Shown piece by piece: positions 26,744 through 35,425 of a stretch of 64,000 nucleotides of DNA; the first letter of the stretch is position 1, and each line of letters begins with the position of its first letter. The position numbers and the translations under genes were made by a program. The stretch comes from Phycisphaerales bacterium (lineage in GTDB: Bacteria > Planctomycetota > Phycisphaerae > UBA1845): assembly GCA_020852275.1 (NCBI GenBank), contig JADZBE010000022.1:1-64000 (forward strand). Direction: 5' to 3'. The notes under the pieces were generated by a model. It was not told the DNA's origin. It did no database searches and was given only the letters and a program-made list of their open reading frames with translations.

Positions 26744-27841
26744 TCATCCCGCCGGCGCACCGACGGTCATCCGCCTTGCGGGGCGGCGTCCGCCGTCGCA
26801 GTCTTGGGGCGCGCCGATTTTCACCATGGCGCCGTTGCGGCGCATCGATTCATTTGTGGCTTCCAATGCACACACCACGTCAGTGGCAAGGCTGGCGTGA
26901 TTCAACGGCCGTCGGTTTTCCCGAATGCACTGAATGAAGTGCTCGCATTCGGCGGCCACCGGCTCGCCGCCGGCCACGTGCGGGATCAGAACGTCGCCGT
27001 CGCGGATCTGGGTCTGGAACCCACCCAGACTGTCGGCATACCCAGGATCGCGGCGCGTCTGCACGTTCTTGTCATACAGGCGCACCGGCTCGATGACGTC
27101 CATGTCGCTCCAGACGATCATCTTCCGGTCGCCGACTACCGTGATTTCCCGTACTTTCCGCGGGTTCAGCCAGCTCGCATGGACGCAGGCGAGCACGTTG
27201 TCCGGGTAGCGATACGAGGCCACCACGACGTCCTCCACGCCTTCATGCAGGAAACTTTCGCCATGGGCGGTCACCTCCTGCGGAACGGCGTCCAACCAAT
27301 ATTGGAAGATGCTTAGATCGTGCGACGCGAGATCCCACAGCGCGTTGACGTCTTCGCGGATGGGACCGAGATTGGTGCGCGTGGCATGAATGTAATAGAT
27401 TTTTCCCAGTGCGCCGGATTCAATGATCTCGCGCACCTTTCGAATCCCCGCATTAAACAGAAACACATGCCCGACGGCGAGTATGAGTTGATTATCCTGC
27501 GCCAGTCTGGTCAGGGACTGGCATTGCACGGCATGGCCACAGAGCGGTTTCTCCACGAGCACGTGCTTGTCGCATTCCAGCGCCCGCCGAGCCAGGTCAT
27601 AGTGGGTGCGCACCGGGGTGGCGATGACGACGGCGTCCGCGTCTTCGTCCGTCAGCGCGGCATCCACGTCGCTCGTGATGCATATCTCTGGAAATCGCTG
27701 GGCTATCAATTCCAGTCTTTGGACATCGCGGTCGGCGACCTTGCTGACGCGGACGCGTGGAATGTTGCGCAGCGCGCGTATGAGATTCGGGCCCCAGCGA
27801 CCCGCGCCGATGCAGTTGACGGTAATGAGTTTCTGATTCAT
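26744..27841 (-). CDS. GFO/IDH/MocA-family dehydrogenase (WbpB/WlbA-like)
   Basis: 365 residues. The Rossmann start is LITVNCIGAGRWGPNLIRALRNIPRVRVSKVADRD, then DADAVVIATPVRTHYDLARRALECDKHVLVEKPL (the EKP lysine) and AVGHVFLFNAGIRKVREII. The signature residues and the position between a glycosyltransferase (4 bp upstream) and an aminotransferase (74 bp downstream) fit WbpB/WlbA, which oxidises the 3-position of UDP-GlcNAcA to allow transamination. The family alone could also be a scyllo-inositol or other sugar dehydrogenase. The last 20 residues (GGRRPARRMTVGAPAG) are a non-conserved extension. Confidence 0.85.
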   Translation of the reverse strand: MNQKLITVNCIGAGRWGPNLIRALRNIPRVRVSKVADRDVQRLELIAQRFPEICITSDVDAALTDEDADAVVIATPVRTHYDLARRALECDKHVLVEKPLCGHAVQCQSLTRLAQDNQLILAVGHVFLFNAGIRKVREIIESGALGKIYYIHATRTNLGPIREDVNALWDLASHDLSIFQYWLDAVPQEVTAHGESFLHEGVEDVVVASYRYPDNVLACVHASWLNPRKVREITVVGDRKMIVWSDMDVIEPVRLYDKNVQTRRDPGYADSLGGFQTQIRDGDVLIPHVAGGEPVAAECEHFIQCIRENRRPLNHASLATDVVCALEATNESMRRNGAMVKIGAPQDCDGGRRPARRMTVGAPAG

Positions 27842-27845
27842 GGAG

Positions 27846-28568
27846 TCACGTCCGCAGTCCCAGACCCAGAAGGCACACGGGCTTGAGAATGTCCCACCAG
27901 CCGATGACCGGCTTCATCTTGGTCACGCCGTGTTTCTTGTCGGGATAGATCTTGGTGCAGGGCACTTCCCGATGGCGAAAGCCCAGGGTGAGCGCTTTGA
28001 AGAGCAGGTACACCTCCAGCCCATAGCCGTCCAGCCACCGCTGCCGCAGGTTGATGCGCGGATGTGCGAGCATATTGAGTCGGATGGCGCGAAAGCCGTT
28101 CGTGCTTTCGGTGATCCGTCGGCGGGTAAAGAGAGTCAACAGCAGCGGATGAACGCGCGTGGCCCACTTGCGATATGCGGGCATGTCGCCGCCATGCCGC
28201 CCACCCGGCAGATATCGCGAACCCATGACGAAGTCCGCTTCATCATCGAGTACGGGGCGGGTCAGCCGTGGAATCTCCCCCGGCTCGTCCTTGTCGTTGC
28301 CCGCCATGATGACGACCATCTCGAACTGCCGCTCCACCGCGCACTCAAGCCCGACGCGCAGGGCCGCCCCCACGCCGCGAACGCTCCCCATCGACAGCAC
28401 TTCCGCGCCGCGCGATCGGGCGATCTCGGCGGTCGCGTCCGTGGAGCCGTCGTCGATGACCAGCACCGCGTCCGCCACATCCGCGGGAATTCGGTCGAGG
28501 ACGCTCCCGATCCGGGCCTCCTCGTTCCACGCGGGAATCAACAGCATGATGCGGCGAGGCTTGCTCAT
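27846..28568 (-). CDS. Family 2 glycosyltransferase (dolichyl-P-mannose-synthase-like)
   Basis: 240 residues from the ATG at 28568, which overlaps the acetyltransferase stop (ATGA). GT2 motifs: RIMLLIPAWNEEARIGSVLDRIPADVADAVLVIDDGSTD, ARSRGAEVLSMGSVRGVGAALRVGLECA, and VIMAGNDKDEPGEI in place of the usual DxD. YLPGGRHGG follows. It resembles DPM1-like enzymes and ArnC-type lipid-linked glycosyltransferases but has only weak C-terminal hydrophobicity (ILKPVCLLGLGL). It is expected to move a sugar from a nucleotide or polyprenol donor for the surface glycan built by the neighbouring genes. Confidence 0.85.
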   Translation of the reverse strand: MSKPRRIMLLIPAWNEEARIGSVLDRIPADVADAVLVIDDGSTDATAEIARSRGAEVLSMGSVRGVGAALRVGLECAVERQFEMVVIMAGNDKDEPGEIPRLTRPVLDDEADFVMGSRYLPGGRHGGDMPAYRKWATRVHPLLLTLFTRRRITESTNGFRAIRLNMLAHPRINLRQRWLDGYGLEVYLLFKALTLGFRHREVPCTKIYPDKKHGVTKMKPVIGWWDILKPVCLLGLGLRT

Positions 28569-29173
28569 CCGGCGTCTCCCGCCAGGCACAGCCCGTCGTC
28601 CGATTTCTCATAGCGGCGTCCGCAGACCGGGCAGGCGAAGGACTCAGATAGCTTGCGTCCGCACAAGCAGGCCCAGCCGACGATCCGCCCCGGGCGTCCG
28701 ACGATCCATGCGTGCGGCGGAGCGTCGCGGCTGACCAGCGAGCCGGCCCCGATCATGGCGTGGGCGCCGATCGACAGGCCGCACAGGATGATCGCGCCCG
28801 CCCCGATCGTGGCGCCGCGTCCGACGCGCGTGCTTTCCAGCCAGTTCTCGGGGTGAGCATAACGATCATGCGCGGCCGGCATGCGCGGGCTGCGCGGGTA
28901 GCGGTCGTTGGTGAAGATCACGCCGGGACCGATGAAGGCATCGTCCTCGATGGTCACGCCGTCCCACACGCTCACCTGGTTCTTGATGGTGACGCGATCG
29001 GCGACGCGCGCGCCGCGCTCGATGAAGACGTGCTCGCCGAGGTTGCAGAACCGCCCGACCTTGGCGCCGTCCATGACGTGGACGAACGCCCACAGGCGCG
29101 TCCCGTCGCCGATGTTGCGGCTCTCATTCAGCGCGTGCGGATGCACGAAAACATCAGGCGCCTCGGCGGACAT
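28565..29173 (-). CDS. Hexapeptide-repeat N-acetyltransferase with zinc ribbon (WbpD/WlbB-like)
   Basis: 202 residues; GGGAGG sits seven bases upstream of the ATG at 29173. Left-handed beta-helix hexapeptides run through residues 20-150 (IGDGTRLWAFVHVMDGAKVGRFCNLGEHVFIERGARV ... TVGRGATIGAGAIILCGLSIGAHAMIGAGSLVSRD). After PPHAWIVGRPGRIVG the protein ends in a zinc ribbon (ACLCGRKL ... CPVCGRRYE). WbpD/WlbB acetylates the 3-amino group made by the aminotransferase downstream. It is first of the four-gene run, so its start region should carry the operon promoter, but I could not fix it. Confidence 0.85.
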   Translation of the reverse strand: MSAEAPDVFVHPHALNESRNIGDGTRLWAFVHVMDGAKVGRFCNLGEHVFIERGARVADRVTIKNQVSVWDGVTIEDDAFIGPGVIFTNDRYPRSPRMPAAHDRYAHPENWLESTRVGRGATIGAGAIILCGLSIGAHAMIGAGSLVSRDAPPHAWIVGRPGRIVGWACLCGRKLSESFACPVCGRRYEKSDDGLCLAGDAG

Positions 29174-29430
29174 CCCTGCACCTCCCGGTTCCTGGGTGAA
29201 CGGCTCGGCCCGCCGTGCATCGGCGGAACCTGCGCTCCGTCGTCGCCGAGGGCAAGGCAGACGGCGCGAGCGGACAGTGGGTTATCGGCTTGTTGACGGG
29301 AGGGGTTCAGGACGGTGGCGCAAAACCGATGCGACCGTGCGCGCGACCGCTTTCACATGCCGGGCGGCGAGAGGTCGGGGGGCGAGTCGCCGGCAGGGGC
29401 TTGCAGAACCCGGGACTGGAGGTTGGAGTC

Positions 29431-29545
29431 GTCACCCCCGCGCAGGCGGGGGACCCAGGCCCTGCAAGAACTGCTGGATTCCCGCCTGCGCGGGAATGAC
29501 GGGTGGATTCACGCCTGCGCGGGAAGGACGGGTCGATCTCCTGGA
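29431..29545 (+). repeat. MITE-like element, copy 5 (without clear ends)
   Basis: Holds gtcacccccgcgcaggcggg at 29431-29450, then gattcccgcctgcgcgggaa and a third, weaker gattcacgcctgcgcgggaa. The end motifs are poorly kept. The 29174-29647 gap shows no gene; the terminator for the secreted-protein gene follows at 29585. Confidence 0.6.
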
Positions 29546-29584
29546 CCGCGGGTTGCTGCGGCGTGGAATGCGCCTCGGCGCATG

Positions 29585-29612
29585 AAAACGCCGTGGAGAT
29601 TTCTCCACGGCG
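29585..29612 (-). terminator. Intrinsic terminator of the Cys-rich secreted-protein gene
   Basis: Perfect 10 bp stem CGCCGTGGAG/CTCCACGGCG at 29589-29612 with a four-base loop, followed on the minus strand by TTTT (29588-29585). It lies 36 bp past the stop codon at 29648. Confidence 0.7.
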
Positions 29613-29647
29613 CGTCGTGTCGCTTCCGGCGGCGTCCTCGGCGTCGC

Positions 29648-30808
29648 TTACTCGCACTTCTGGTTGCGCATCAGGAAATATTCCGGGATGCGCACGGTAT
29701 TGGGGAACCGCCGCTCGACAGTCAGCGTGGCGCGGTCCTTGCCTTGGCGATTGCCGCTCTGAGTCTTGACCACAACGCCGTTCAGCTCGTAGCTGAGCAC
29801 GGCCCCCGGCTCCAGGTTCTTCACGCGGGCGATGATCTTCTGGCCCGAGAGGCAGTCCAGCCGCAGCTTCGGCGTAATCTGGTTCTCTCCGTTGCGCGTG
29901 CCCTTGCGGAAGAACGCCGTGGCCGCGCCGAGCGGGCTGCCGCAGACGCCGGAGTCGTAATCCGAGCACTCGTTGGGCCAGTCGAGCACGCCGTCGCGCG
30001 GGTGGATGTCATCGAACTGACGCCAGGTGGAGAAGCTCCAGTTGAGCGGCTTGCGCAGCGTCCACAGCATGGGCTGCGCGCAGGTGGCGAACTCAAAATC
30101 CTCCGCACCGTTGAACCGCTTGTAGTAGGCGCCGCGGTACACGCCCGCCCCGTCGTCCGGAGACTTCAGCCGGTCCAGCGGCAGGTAGCACAGCGGAATA
30201 TCCGAATAATAGAAGCCGTTGCCTTGGCTCGAGTCCAACTCGCCGAAGTCGATCACAATCCCGCCCATGAACCGCGCGCCGCCGTCGCAGTCGTTGAAAT
30301 CCTCGTAGAACGAGAACTCAATGAAGCATTGCTCGCGCGTGCCTGTGCCGCCGGCCTGCCACCACCAGGCGTGCTGAAGGCGCCCGATGGTGACACCCTC
30401 GCAGTCGGGCAGCAGGTCCACATCGTCGGCGAAGAGCGTGTTGCAATAGTTGCGTCCGAGGAACCAGCGCGATCCGCCCACGCCGCAGTCCTGCCCGTAG
30501 TAGCCGTCGCCGAGTCGCGACGTCTGCGAGTCCTCGCCGTTGGTCTCAATCTGATCGAAACACAGCGAAGCGCCGCAGTCCTCCTGAATCGAGGTTCCGT
30601 CCAACTCGAACCAGTCGCTGACCAGCTCATGCCGCCGGTTGATCAGGGCCGCGCGCGCGGGCACTACGGTCACGCTGTCGCTGACGAGCACGGGTTGCCC
30701 TGAAACTTCGCCCGCTACGCCGTTGGTTTCCAGACCTTGTGCATGAACCGAAATCGTCGCGGCACACGCCAGCAGCAGCGCGCCCCGCACACAGGACATG
30801 TGTGTCAT
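29648..30808 (-). CDS. Secreted Cys-rich hypothetical protein
   Basis: 386 residues from the ATG at 30808 (MTHMSCVRGALLLACAATISVHAQ), a clear signal peptide; GGAGGGAG lies upstream. The mature protein has about a dozen Cys (DCGASLCFD, QDCGVGGSRWFLGRNYCN, LPDCEG, NDCDGG, CAQPMLWTL) and many aromatics, so it is likely disulfide-bonded outside the cytoplasm. No dockerin tail or known catalytic domain is seen. It ends near a good terminator. Function unknown. Confidence 0.75.
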   Translation of the reverse strand: MTHMSCVRGALLLACAATISVHAQGLETNGVAGEVSGQPVLVSDSVTVVPARAALINRRHELVSDWFELDGTSIQEDCGASLCFDQIETNGEDSQTSRLGDGYYGQDCGVGGSRWFLGRNYCNTLFADDVDLLPDCEGVTIGRLQHAWWWQAGGTGTREQCFIEFSFYEDFNDCDGGARFMGGIVIDFGELDSSQGNGFYYSDIPLCYLPLDRLKSPDDGAGVYRGAYYKRFNGAEDFEFATCAQPMLWTLRKPLNWSFSTWRQFDDIHPRDGVLDWPNECSDYDSGVCGSPLGAATAFFRKGTRNGENQITPKLRLDCLSGQKIIARVKNLEPGAVLSYELNGVVVKTQSGNRQGKDRATLTVERRFPNTVRIPEYFLMRNQKCE

Positions 30809-31408
30809 CGTGAGCCTCTCCCTCCCTCCAGGCACCCCCGCCAGCCGCTCGCCGACCCGTTGACAGGGGGGTCCGTGTCCCGGTTCGCATTTCACAGAAG
30901 GGCACGATCCCGGCACCGTCGGAACACCCATCGCATCCACGCGCTTCCCCGAACCGCGGGCAACGAAACGAGGGGACAATGCCGCCCAAGGTCGCTGCGC
31001 GGGGAACGTGCGGTCAAGGCCGCCGGACCTGTCTCCCCCCATGGCCTCGATCTCCCCGGCGAATGCGCGGAGCGACCAAAGTTCTCCCTGCTCCATTCTT
31101 CGCGTGAGCAGGAGCCTTGTCAATTGGGTTATCGGTTCGTCCATCCCTGACAGCGGGACAACTGCAGTTCAGGGAATGCAGCACCGACTGGTGCGGCACC
31201 CGCTCTCTGAGGCGGCCGTAGAATGCGGTTGCCCTGGGCGGCTTGGCCGGCTTGCCGCAGACATGTAGGATGCCGCCCCCGGCATCGGGATCGGCGGAGG
31301 AAGGACTGATCCGGTGCCTGGCTATTGAGCGTTGTTTTGTGGGTGGGGCGTGCGGCGCGGGTCCTCGATTGCCCGTCCGGGTCAACAGGTTGGATGGATG
31401 TACATCGC
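30809..31408. other. Divergent intergenic region
   Basis: About 600 bp between the minus-strand secreted-protein gene and the plus-strand PrpD gene. I see no repeat of the families above and no credible gene; frames open on both strands lack ribosome sites. Confidence 0.4.
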
Positions 31409-32977
31409 ATGACGGCGGGTCAAACCATAACAAAGTGGGTGAGCGGGCTGCGGTACGAAGATCTTCCGGACCGGACGATTCACGAGGTGAAGCGCCGCGT
31501 GATCGACTCCCTCGCCACCTGCCTCGGCGCGTATCATTCCAATCCAGGGCGCATTGCCCGCGAGCAGGCGCAGTCGGTCTCCGTGCCGGCGCGCGGGGCG
31601 AGCGTGTGGGGGACGAAGCATCGCACCACGCCCGACCTCGCCGCCTTCGCCAACGGCGCCATGGTGCGCTATCTCGACTACAACGACACCTATCTCAGCC
31701 GCGAGCCGGCGCATCCGTCGGACAACCTCTCCGCCGCCGTCGCCGTCACGCAAGCCACGCGGCGCACCGGGCGCGACCTGATCCTCGCCGCCGTGATCGG
31801 CTATGAGCTGCAATGCCGCATGTGCGACGCGGACAGCCTGCGCAAGGGCGGCTGGGACCACGTCGTGTACGGCGCGCTCTCCACGGCCATGCTCGCGGGC
31901 AGGTTGTGGGGGCTGTCGGAAGCGCAGCTCGAGCACGCGCTGGGACTGGCCGGCGTGTGCAACATCGCCACGCGCCAGACGCGCACGGGGCAGATTTCAG
32001 ACTGGAAGGCCTGCGCGTTCTCCAACGCGGCGCGCAACGGCGTCTTTGCGGCGGACCTCGCGCGACGCGGGCTGACCGGACCGTTTGAAATACTCGAAGG
32101 TCCGAAGGGTCTGATGAAGCAGCTCAACGTGCCGGGGCTGCGCGATCTCGTGCTCTCGCCCGACGGGGAGTTCATGATCGACCGGACGTACATCAAATAC
32201 TGGCCCGCGGAATACCACTCGCAGTCGGCCATCGACGCCTGCCTGCAGCTTCGCCCGCAGGTGGCGGGGCGCGAGATTTCGAGCGTCCTCATCAAGAGCT
32301 TCGAAGCGGCCGTGAGCATCATTGGCTCCGAGCCGGAGAAGCTCCGCCCCACGTCGCGCGAAACGGCGGACCACTCGATGTTCTACTGCTGTGCGGCCGC
32401 GCTGGTGGACGGCGACGTGACCCTGGCGACGTTCGACGAGGAGCGGCTTGCCGATCCGCGCCTGCTGAATCTGATCGACCGGACGACGATCATCGAAGAT
32501 GTGGAGCTGAACAGCGGCTACCCGAAGGGCATCCCCAATGACATCGCCATCACCTGCGCCGACGGCACGGTGGCGCGCCAGCGCGTCGATTTCCCGCGCG
32601 GGCACGCCGAGAACCCCATGACCGACGAGGAGGTCGTCGCCAAGTTCCGCCGGCTGGCGGGCGGCGTCATCAGCGACAAGGAAGCCGACCGCGTGCTGAA
32701 GCTCTGCTGGAAACTGGACACGCTCAAGGACGTGTCGCCGGTGTTCGAGTTCAAAGTGCTCGGCGCGGGTCGCGGCACGGGGGCAGGACGTGGTGAGGGC
32801 TCATCGAAACGAGGGAAGGGCGCGGCGCCAACGCCGAAATCCTCCAAGCCGGTGAAGCGAAGCGCCAGCGCGAAGCGCGGCGGCGCCGGCCGACGCACGA
32901 CGCGTGGCGCTTCCAAACCTGTCACGCGCTCGACACGCAAGCTTGCGGCCAAAGCCAGCAAGAAGCGCGGTCGTTGA
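31409..32977 (+). CDS. MmgE/PrpD-family protein with histone-H1-like C-terminal tail
   Basis: 522 residues from ATG 31409 (MTAGQTITKWVSGLRYEDL); an ATG at 31394 is possible. PrpD core markers: VKRRVIDSLATCLGAYHSN, LAAFANGAMVRYLDYNDTY, PSDNLSAAVAVTQ, GWDHVVYGALSTAMLAGRLWGL, QISDWKACAFSNAARNGVFAADLA, and SETADHSMFYCC-like RETADHSMFYC. This is the 2-methylcitrate dehydratase/aconitate-decarboxylase fold; no prpB or prpC is near, so the substrate is open. From about 450 the sequence becomes Lys/Arg/Ser/Ala/Pro-rich (KRGKGAAPTPKSSKPVKRSA ... KLAAKASKKRGR), a tail foreign to the family. Confidence 0.85.
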   Translation: MTAGQTITKWVSGLRYEDLPDRTIHEVKRRVIDSLATCLGAYHSNPGRIAREQAQSVSVPARGASVWGTKHRTTPDLAAFANGAMVRYLDYNDTYLSREPAHPSDNLSAAVAVTQATRRTGRDLILAAVIGYELQCRMCDADSLRKGGWDHVVYGALSTAMLAGRLWGLSEAQLEHALGLAGVCNIATRQTRTGQISDWKACAFSNAARNGVFAADLARRGLTGPFEILEGPKGLMKQLNVPGLRDLVLSPDGEFMIDRTYIKYWPAEYHSQSAIDACLQLRPQVAGREISSVLIKSFEAAVSIIGSEPEKLRPTSRETADHSMFYCCAAALVDGDVTLATFDEERLADPRLLNLIDRTTIIEDVELNSGYPKGIPNDIAITCADGTVARQRVDFPRGHAENPMTDEEVVAKFRRLAGGVISDKEADRVLKLCWKLDTLKDVSPVFEFKVLGAGRGTGAGRGEGSSKRGKGAAPTPKSSKPVKRSASAKRGGAGRRTTRGASKPVTRSTRKLAAKASKKRGR

Positions 32978-33166
32978 TACCTTCGGGTGCAGCGGCATCG
33001 GCAATGGGCACCGTTTTCGCCGCGGCGAGGGTCAGGCAAGGCCCACCCCATGCCGAATCGAAGCTATGCGTCCAGGGCCGGCGATCCCCCGCGGCACGGC
33101 ACTGGGTACCAGCGTGCGCGGGGCTGCCGCGCGGCGCTCCCTGCGCCTCCTCGCGCCCCAAGGGGC

Positions 33167-33823
33167 TTACTTCCGCTTCAGCGTCTCGACCCAGTGGATG
33201 AATCCCGCTTCGTTCTCATCGCTGCCGGGCGAGGCGAACCCGAACTTCTGAACTTCGGTCACGGTGCCCTTGGCGCCGCCGATGAAGCGATACGTTTCGT
33301 TGAAATTTTCGCCGTGCTGTGTCAGAAACAGCAGATCGTCGCCTGCGTGGATGAGGCTGGCGGACGCGGGGGGGACTTCGATTTGATAGTGCAGCGGCTG
33401 CCCCTCGTTCGAGTTCAGTTCGATATCGACGAGCCGATACAGCAGGGTCGATTCGCTGAGCCGCTTGGCTTCTTCAAACGCCACCACGGCATGGACGTCG
33501 TCCTTGAGCACGCCCACGTCCTTGTGTCGGGAGACGATGTCGAAAATCAGCACGTCATGCCCGTCGAGCTTGTCCGCGCGGATGGACAGCCGCGTGGGAT
33601 AGCGGGAGGCCGCGCTGATGGGCGGCTCCGCGCCGGCGCCGGCCTCCTTCGGCCAGACCTCGTACGCATATTGCCCCTCGCCCGACCATTCCCCGACGGG
33701 TAGCTTCATTCCCGACGGCGCGGCGGCCTGCTGAAAACCGAGTTGCAGCAACACCGTCGTCCCCGTGACACAGAGCACGCCCAGCATCAGCGAACCTCGA
33801 CGCAGCCAGTGAACGCGAGTCAT
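33167..33823 (-). CDS. Secreted hypothetical protein
   Basis: 218 residues from the ATG at 33823 with GGAAGG upstream. The N-terminus (MTRVHWLRRGSLMLGVLCVTGTTVLLQLGFQQAAA) is a signal peptide or anchor. The body is beta-rich (GEWSGEGQYAYEVW, SASLIHAGDDLLFLTQHG, ETYRFIGGAKGTVTEVQKFGF), perhaps a lipocalin/calycin-like barrel. No motif for enzyme activity. It stands alone between PrpD and a MITE-like element. Confidence 0.65.
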   Translation of the reverse strand: MTRVHWLRRGSLMLGVLCVTGTTVLLQLGFQQAAAPSGMKLPVGEWSGEGQYAYEVWPKEAGAGAEPPISAASRYPTRLSIRADKLDGHDVLIFDIVSRHKDVGVLKDDVHAVVAFEEAKRLSESTLLYRLVDIELNSNEGQPLHYQIEVPPASASLIHAGDDLLFLTQHGENFNETYRFIGGAKGTVTEVQKFGFASPGSDENEAGFIHWVETLKRK

Positions 33824-34104
33824 GGCGCCTTCCTTTCAAAATGTGGCGGATTCGGCGAATTCAACACAGGTCACGCACGCAAAAGCGGGCTGCAGCGCGG
33901 GCAGCGGCTCGGGCTGCTGCGAGCAGCGGGTGCGAAGATCCCTCTACCCCATTGTACCGGGGGCGAGCCGGAAAGTGGCGAGCGGCAGGGACCCGCGCCT
34001 GCGCTTTGGGTTCTGAATGAGTGCCCCAACCCCGCCTTCAGGACCCGTCGCGTCAGCGAGGGCGGCGTCCGAATGAATGTGTCGGACAGGACCCTGTCGG
34101 CTAG

Positions 34105-34262
34105 GGCCGTCGTGGAACTCGAAACCGGACGCGGAACCCGTGATCCCCGCGGAAGCAGGGGTCCGGTCCGCATCGGAAAACCGCTGATTCCCTGCTTCAT
34201 CGCAAGCAACAGGCTGGCTGCCCGCCTGCGCGGGAATGACGAGCGCCGCCTTTCACAACGGA
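34105..34262 (+). mobile_element. MITE-like composite element, copy 6
   Basis: Begins GGCCGTCGTGGAACTCGAAA and ends GCGCCGCCTTTCACAACGG. It holds a degenerate gtgatccccgcggaagcagg palindrome and a full tgcccgcctgcgcgggaatg. The remainder of the 33824-34348 gap shows no gene. Confidence 0.7.
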
Positions 34263-34348
34263 TGGCCCAAGGCGCGGAACACCTCCATCCCGTTCATCTT
34301 GTTCATCCTGCCCATTTCGAGGTCTCCCCGAGGTTCATTAGCCCGCCG

Positions 34349-35401
34349 TCACTCGCGGCGGCGGCGAGTTTCGCCATCGAGGAATTTCCGCTCCCGCGAC
34401 GTCAGCGAACTCATGCCCTCCTTCGAAATTTTGCCGAGGATGCGATCAAACTCGAGGTTGCGGCGCTGCGCCTCCTCGCGGTCGCGGGCGAACCGCCGCA
34501 CGGCCTGCGCCGCCCGACGCCGGGCGAAAAACCCGTGCTTCCGCTGAGTCTGGGCACCGCCGTCAAACGCCCCGAACCCGCGGGAAAAGTCGTAGCCCAG
34601 GTCCGAGTCGCCGTACGCCTCCTCCTTCGCCATCATCCGGCGCTGGCGACACGTCACATAGCCGAACACGGCCAGGCACAGCAGCCGCACTTCCGACGTG
34701 AGCAGCGCCACCACGCCGAATGCGGCGGCGCCGAACATCCCGATCGTCGTGGCCATCAGGGTGGCGTACCGATGTCCCCGCCGCTTCCAGAGGATGGCGT
34801 GGGCGATCTGCCCGCCGTCCATGGGATAGAACGGCAGGAGCACGTTGAAGAGAAGGAGGATGTAATTCGTGCCGAACACCACCAGCACGATCCACGAGAG
34901 GACGTCGCGGGGACTGAGCGCCGGATCCACCGGTGTGTACGGGTGGATCGGGTTGAGCGGCACGACTCCCCAATCGCCCGCGCGGATCACGAGGAACGTG
35001 GCGGTAAGCAGGCAGATCACCCCGTTCACCAGCGGACCGCAGATCACCGTGACGAGGTGCGCCCGCGGCGTGTGCGGCGGCTGAACGTATGCCAGACCCC
35101 CGAGCGGCCACAAGAGAATCTGGTCCGCCTCGCCGCCCATCCACCGCGAGCCGAAGCAGTGCCCGAACTCGTGCAGCAGCACGGAGGTGAACAGAATCGC
35201 CGAGGGCGCGATCGACCAGCCGAGGATGCTCCACGTCGATCCGCCCGCTTTCGCCGCGTCCGCCGCGTCGCGGATCACTTGAAAAACCACCCAGAGGATG
35301 AAGATGATGTGCAGACGGATGTCGATAGCGAACGCCCGCCCGACCTTGACCGACCAGTTGATCGGGTTGTCCATCGCGTTGTCGGGTCGATATACGCTCA
35401 T
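34349..35401 (-). CDS. M50 site-2-type intramembrane protease
   Basis: 350 residues. Hydrophobic segments carry SVLLHEFGHC (His77, Glu78, His81 zinc site) and LLPFYPMDGGQ (Asp195 ligand). Additional membrane spans include LHIIFILWVVFQVI and CGPLVNGVICLLTATFLV. So this is an active-looking zinc metalloprotease of the S2P/SpoIVFB type that cuts membrane-anchored regulators. It begins 24 bp after the rhomboid stop without its own ribosome site, suggesting one operon. The last 32 residues (DRILGKISKEGMSSLTSRER) match the rhomboid's tail, the DILxKIxxxGxxSLT motif (DUF6576-like). Confidence 0.88.
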   Translation of the reverse strand: MSVYRPDNAMDNPINWSVKVGRAFAIDIRLHIIFILWVVFQVIRDAADAAKAGGSTWSILGWSIAPSAILFTSVLLHEFGHCFGSRWMGGEADQILLWPLGGLAYVQPPHTPRAHLVTVICGPLVNGVICLLTATFLVIRAGDWGVVPLNPIHPYTPVDPALSPRDVLSWIVLVVFGTNYILLLFNVLLPFYPMDGGQIAHAILWKRRGHRYATLMATTIGMFGAAAFGVVALLTSEVRLLCLAVFGYVTCRQRRMMAKEEAYGDSDLGYDFSRGFGAFDGGAQTQRKHGFFARRRAAQAVRRFARDREEAQRRNLEFDRILGKISKEGMSSLTSRERKFLDGETRRRRE

Positions 35402-35425
35402 GGCGTCGGTCAGGCTCGCGGGGAA

